The notes under the pieces are model-generated. The model saw nothing but the letters and a program-made list of their open reading frames with translations. It did no database searches and was not told the DNA's origin. The position numbers and the translations under genes were made by a program. Positions 12,940-15,560 of a stretch of DNA of 15,560 bases are shown one piece after another (within the stretch, counting starts at the first letter, position 1; every line of letters begins with the position of its first letter). The DNA comes from JBPCOB01 sp051000715. GTDB taxonomy: Bacteria > Actinomycetota > Actinomycetes > JALYNC01. The stretch is taken from positions 1 to 15,560 of the forward strand of contig JBPCOB010000067.1 in the NCBI GenBank assembly GCA_051000715.1. The letters are read 5' to 3'.

Positions 12940-15555
12940 TTACCTGACGACGAACGCGTCCATGACCACGTCGGTGCCGCTGGCCGCGGCATTCTTCGTC
13001 CCCAGCACCTTGATCACGACGGTATGCGGGCCCGGCGTGAGCCCGGTGAACGCCCGCCCGGTCACCCCCCACTGCTGCGCGGGGCTGTACAGATCGAGGG
13101 TGACGGCGGCGCCACCGTCCACCCTGACCGACACCTGGCCGTAGCCGGGACCGATGGCAGTGATCCACTCCACCCCGGTGCCGGTGAAGGTCAGCGTCGC
13201 CATGGCCCCCGCCGTGGCGCTGATTCGGTAGGCGGCGCCGTCAGCCGAGGCCGAGGTCGCCCCCTTCCAGCTGTTGTAGACCACCTGCGGTGAGGTGTCA
13301 TCCACCGCCGTGGTGGCGGCACCGACGAGGAAACCGTCGACAGTGACGTTGGCCGCGGTTGCGGCAACGCTCTTGGTGCCGAGGACCTTGATGACGAGCG
13401 TGTGCGTCTTGCTCGCCAGGCCGGCATACACCTCACTCGCGCTGGTGAGGGTGGCCGCGTAGAGGTCGACAGTGCCCTTGCTCACGCCGTCGAGCGTCAC
13501 CGCCGCCTGTCCGCGGTCGGGACCGTTGCGCATCAGCCACTCGACCGAGGTACCGGTGAACGTGATTCTGGTCGTTGCGTTCGCGGTCTTGCTGATCCGG
13601 TAACTCCCGCCATTCGCGGCTGAATCGATCAGCCCGTCCCAGGTGTTGTACGACACGGCCGGCGCGTCCTCTTGCACGGTTGTACCGGACGCGCTCGGTG
13701 TGACGGCGTTCGACGGCGCCGAGGCCGCGCTCGTGCCCACGCTGTTGGTCGCGGTGACCGTGAAGGTGTAGCTGGTGCCGTTGCTCAGACCGCTCACGGT
13801 GACGCTGGTAGCACTCCCTCCGGCCGACGCGGTGAACCCGCCGAGTGAGGACGTGACGGTGTAGCCCGTGATGGCGCTGCCGCCGTCGAAGGCGGGGGTC
13901 CAGCTCACGGTGGCCGCGGTGTTGCCGGCCGTCGCCGTCACGTTCGTGGGGGCCTCCGGGGCGGTCGCGGTCGCGGCCGCCTGTGGCGTGACGGCGTTCG
14001 ATGGCGCCGACGCCACACTCGTGCCGACGCTGTTGGTCGCGGTGACCCTGAAGGTGTAGCTGGTGCCGTTGCTCAGACCGCTCACGGTGGCGCTGGTAGC
14101 GCTCCCTCCGACCGACGCGGTGAACCCGCCGAGTGAGGACGTGACGGTGTAGCCGGTGATGGCGCTGCCGCGGTTGGAGCCGGCTGTCCAGCGGACCGTG
14201 GCCGCGGTGTTGCCGGCCGTCGCGGTCACGTTCGTGGGGGCGCTGGGGGCGGTCGTGGTCGAGCCGGACCGTCCCAGCAGATCATTGTCGTGAATCTCAT
14301 TGTGGGGTGAGCTCGGGTTGGCTAGACCCACGGTGAACAGTCCGGCCTTGATGTTGCCCCAGCCCCGGTTGTTAGTCACAGTGATGTAATCCAGGTCGCC
14401 AACCTTCTTGCCGGAAGGCCCGCCGATGCGGATCGCGTACTCCTGGGTGGCACTCGGCTGGTCGTCGTACGCGGTGTTGCCGTCGACCTTCACGTGGTTT
14501 GTGAGCAGTTCGCCGTTGGCGCCGAAGTTGTCCGACACGGTGATCCCACTGCGCTTGCCCGGCTGCTCCTGAGCGTTGTCCCACACCGTGTTGTTGAGCA
14601 CGTCGATGTACTGGGAGCAGTAGACGATGATGCCCTGGCCCTCCAGGGTCTCGGGCAACCGTGGGCCCCCGTTGAACGAGGAGCTGTTGCCGACGATGGT
14701 CACGTTGGTGGAGCCGTGCGCGTCGATCCCGTTATTCTCGTTGTTGTAGACCGTGTTGTTCTCCACGACCCCGCCGTTCGAGCGCAGCATGTGGATGCCC
14801 ATCAAGTGGTTGTCGTGGACGGTGTTGCCAGTGGTGATGAAGTTGCTGGCGTGGTAGAACTCGATTCCGATGCGCCGGCTGCCGCTGACGTCGTTGTTCG
14901 TGAACTTGGTCGAGTCGGCGCCGCTGAAGGCCCACATCCCGGTGCCGCCGCCAGTGGCCACCTTGCATGCATCCACTGTGGTGCGCGCCGCCTGGGTGAG
15001 TACCCCCTGCCCGGTGAAGTTCGTGACGGTGCACCTCGAGACGCTGGCATCGGCGGCCGAGCTGCGCAGGGAGATTCCCCGACGCACGCCGGTCACCGAA
15101 GTGTCTTTGATGATCGTCCGCAGCGAGCTCGAGACGATCCCGTCGATAGACCTCCCGAGCCCATCGAGAGTGAGGCCGGTGAGAGTTACATCATTGGCAT
15201 TTACCTTGATTAGGCCATCAGAGAGGGTGGCTCCGGCCAAGGGCTGAATCGTCGCCCCGGACAGGCCCGACACCCTAACCGATCCCGTGGCGACTTTGAA
15301 CGACGCGTTGAAGACATAGGTGCCGGCGGTGAAGACGATCGAGCGACAGCCCGTGGACACCGCATCCTTGAGCGCCGCCTGGGCTGCGGCCAGCGTATAG
15401 CCGTAGGTGGTCCCCACCTCGATCGGGCACGTAGCTGCGGACGCTGGATTGTTCCCGGCCACAACCGGGGAGAGCGCGACAACGAGCAGAATAACGGACG
15501 CCAGGCTCGACCGAGTACGCGAGTTGAATCCGAAAATGGGCGCGCAGGGGCGCAT
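12940..15555 (-). CDS. Secreted beta-helix protein with two FN3 and two beta-sandwich modules
   Basis: The 871-residue protein begins with a signal peptide (hydrophobic stretch about 17-33, likely cleavage after ASA at about 40). Residues about 45-430 form a right-handed parallel beta-helix with repeated NNxVxxN turns such as TTGNTVHDNHLMGIHM and ENNTVYNNENNGIDAH, as in NosD-like or polysaccharide lyase/epimerase folds. Two fibronectin type III modules follow (about 437-524 and 533-620). Two related modules end the protein (about 630-745 and 752-871), each with a Y.TW/Y.SW opening, TFTGT.VEW, a GP..GQ segment and HT.VIKVLGTK. They look like small beta-sandwiches seen in secreted actinobacterial proteins. 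A role in binding or cleaving an extracellular polysaccharide is inferred. ATG 15555 is 5 bases from the window edge, so a start further upstream cannot be excluded. Confidence 0.85.
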   Translation of the reverse strand: MRPCAPIFGFNSRTRSSLASVILLVVALSPVVAGNNPASAATCPIEVGTTYGYTLAAAQAALKDAVSTGCRSIVFTAGTYVFNASFKVATGSVRVSGLSGATIQPLAGATLSDGLIKVNANDVTLTGLTLDGLGRSIDGIVSSSLRTIIKDTSVTGVRRGISLRSSAADASVSRCTVTNFTGQGVLTQAARTTVDACKVATGGGTGMWAFSGADSTKFTNNDVSGSRRIGIEFYHASNFITTGNTVHDNHLMGIHMLRSNGGVVENNTVYNNENNGIDAHGSTNVTIVGNSSSFNGGPRLPETLEGQGIIVYCSQYIDVLNNTVWDNAQEQPGKRSGITVSDNFGANGELLTNHVKVDGNTAYDDQPSATQEYAIRIGGPSGKKVGDLDYITVTNNRGWGNIKAGLFTVGLANPSSPHNEIHDNDLLGRSGSTTTAPSAPTNVTATAGNTAATVRWTAGSNRGSAITGYTVTSSLGGFTASVGGSATSATVSGLSNGTSYTFRVTATNSVGTSVASAPSNAVTPQAAATATAPEAPTNVTATAGNTAATVSWTPAFDGGSAITGYTVTSSLGGFTASAGGSATSVTVSGLSNGTSYTFTVTATNSVGTSAASAPSNAVTPSASGTTVQEDAPAVSYNTWDGLIDSAANGGSYRISKTANATTRITFTGTSVEWLMRNGPDRGQAAVTLDGVSKGTVDLYAATLTSASEVYAGLASKTHTLVIKVLGTKSVAATAANVTVDGFLVGAATTAVDDTSPQVVYNSWKGATSASADGAAYRISATAGAMATLTFTGTGVEWITAIGPGYGQVSVRVDGGAAVTLDLYSPAQQWGVTGRAFTGLTPGPHTVVIKVLGTKNAAASGTDVVMDAFVVR
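13701..14276. repeat. Tandem 288-bp repeat encoding two FN3 modules
   Basis: Two units, 13701-13988 and 13989-14276, repeat head to tail with a period of 288 bases (96 codons). They share long identical blocks, including the region encoding SNGTSYTF and the linker before AVTP. Differences cluster in the segment around WTAGSNRGSAIT versus WTPAFDGGSAIT. The exact codon period and the low divergence point to a fairly recent in-frame duplication or to gene conversion between the units. Confidence 0.85.
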
Positions 15556-15560
15556 GAGGT

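Noticed and set aside
11959..13293. Long plus-strand open frame (444 codons) spanning the lyase/hydratase/beta-helix gene ends
   Set aside because: It crosses three well-supported minus-strand genes and a gap between them, with low-complexity composition; a coding shadow.
14494..15213. Plus-strand open frame rich in Val and Asp opposite the beta-helix
   Set aside because: Its composition (VVDG, VVVDRV) mirrors the Asn/Thr/Val repeats of the beta-helix on the other strand; no start signal or family pattern.

Overview
The window is about 15.5 kb of very GC-rich DNA with many GTG starts, GGAGG-type ribosome sites, TANNNT -10 boxes placed about 6 nt before start codons (leaderless transcripts), and actinobacterial gene families. 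It most likely comes from a soil-type actinobacterium. The family is not certain; a Micromonosporales/Frankiales-like background is a guess from gene content.

Left part (1-3192), all on the minus strand: a fragment of a family-2 glycosyltransferase at the very edge, preceded by a piece of possible membrane flippase in another frame; then purE and purK (the two-enzyme AIR to CAIR step of purine synthesis) and, upstream of them, an acyl-CoA dehydrogenase. purK, purE and an acyl-CoA dehydrogenase are also neighbours in Mycobacterium. Middle part (3273-6517): a small four-helix EamA/SMR-like membrane protein whose stop codon overlaps, tail to tail, the stop of a sensor histidine kinase; an OmpR-type response regulator that leads the kinase operon; and a divergent Uma2-type nuclease-fold gene. 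A perfect 9-bp inverted repeat lies between regulator and Uma2 gene.

Right-middle part (6581-12849) is built around acyl-CoA catabolism: an acyl-CoA carboxylase carboxyltransferase subunit, and an operon of methylglutaconyl-CoA hydratase-like enoyl-CoA hydratase, HMG-CoA lyase and a small membrane protein. The last two catabolic enzymes fit the end of leucine breakdown, but the biotin carboxylase subunit that should partner the carboxylase is absent from the window. Between the two halves sit a divergent MFS transporter and an unusual module: a gene for an AbiEi-like/DUF559 nuclease-fold protein flanked by two directly repeated, hairpin-forming elements. Beyond the second hairpin element lies a second, degenerate copy of the last 14 codons of the MFS gene. 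The order A-R1-gene-R2-A' looks like the footprint of an inserted or recombined unit of about 1.2 kb and is the most unusual structure here.

The right end (12940-15555) is one large secreted protein: signal peptide, right-handed parallel beta-helix, two nearly identical fibronectin type III modules, and two related C-terminal beta-sandwich modules. No rRNA, tRNA, CRISPR array, integrase or recognisable transposase gene was seen, and no gene-free stretch exceeds 300 bases.
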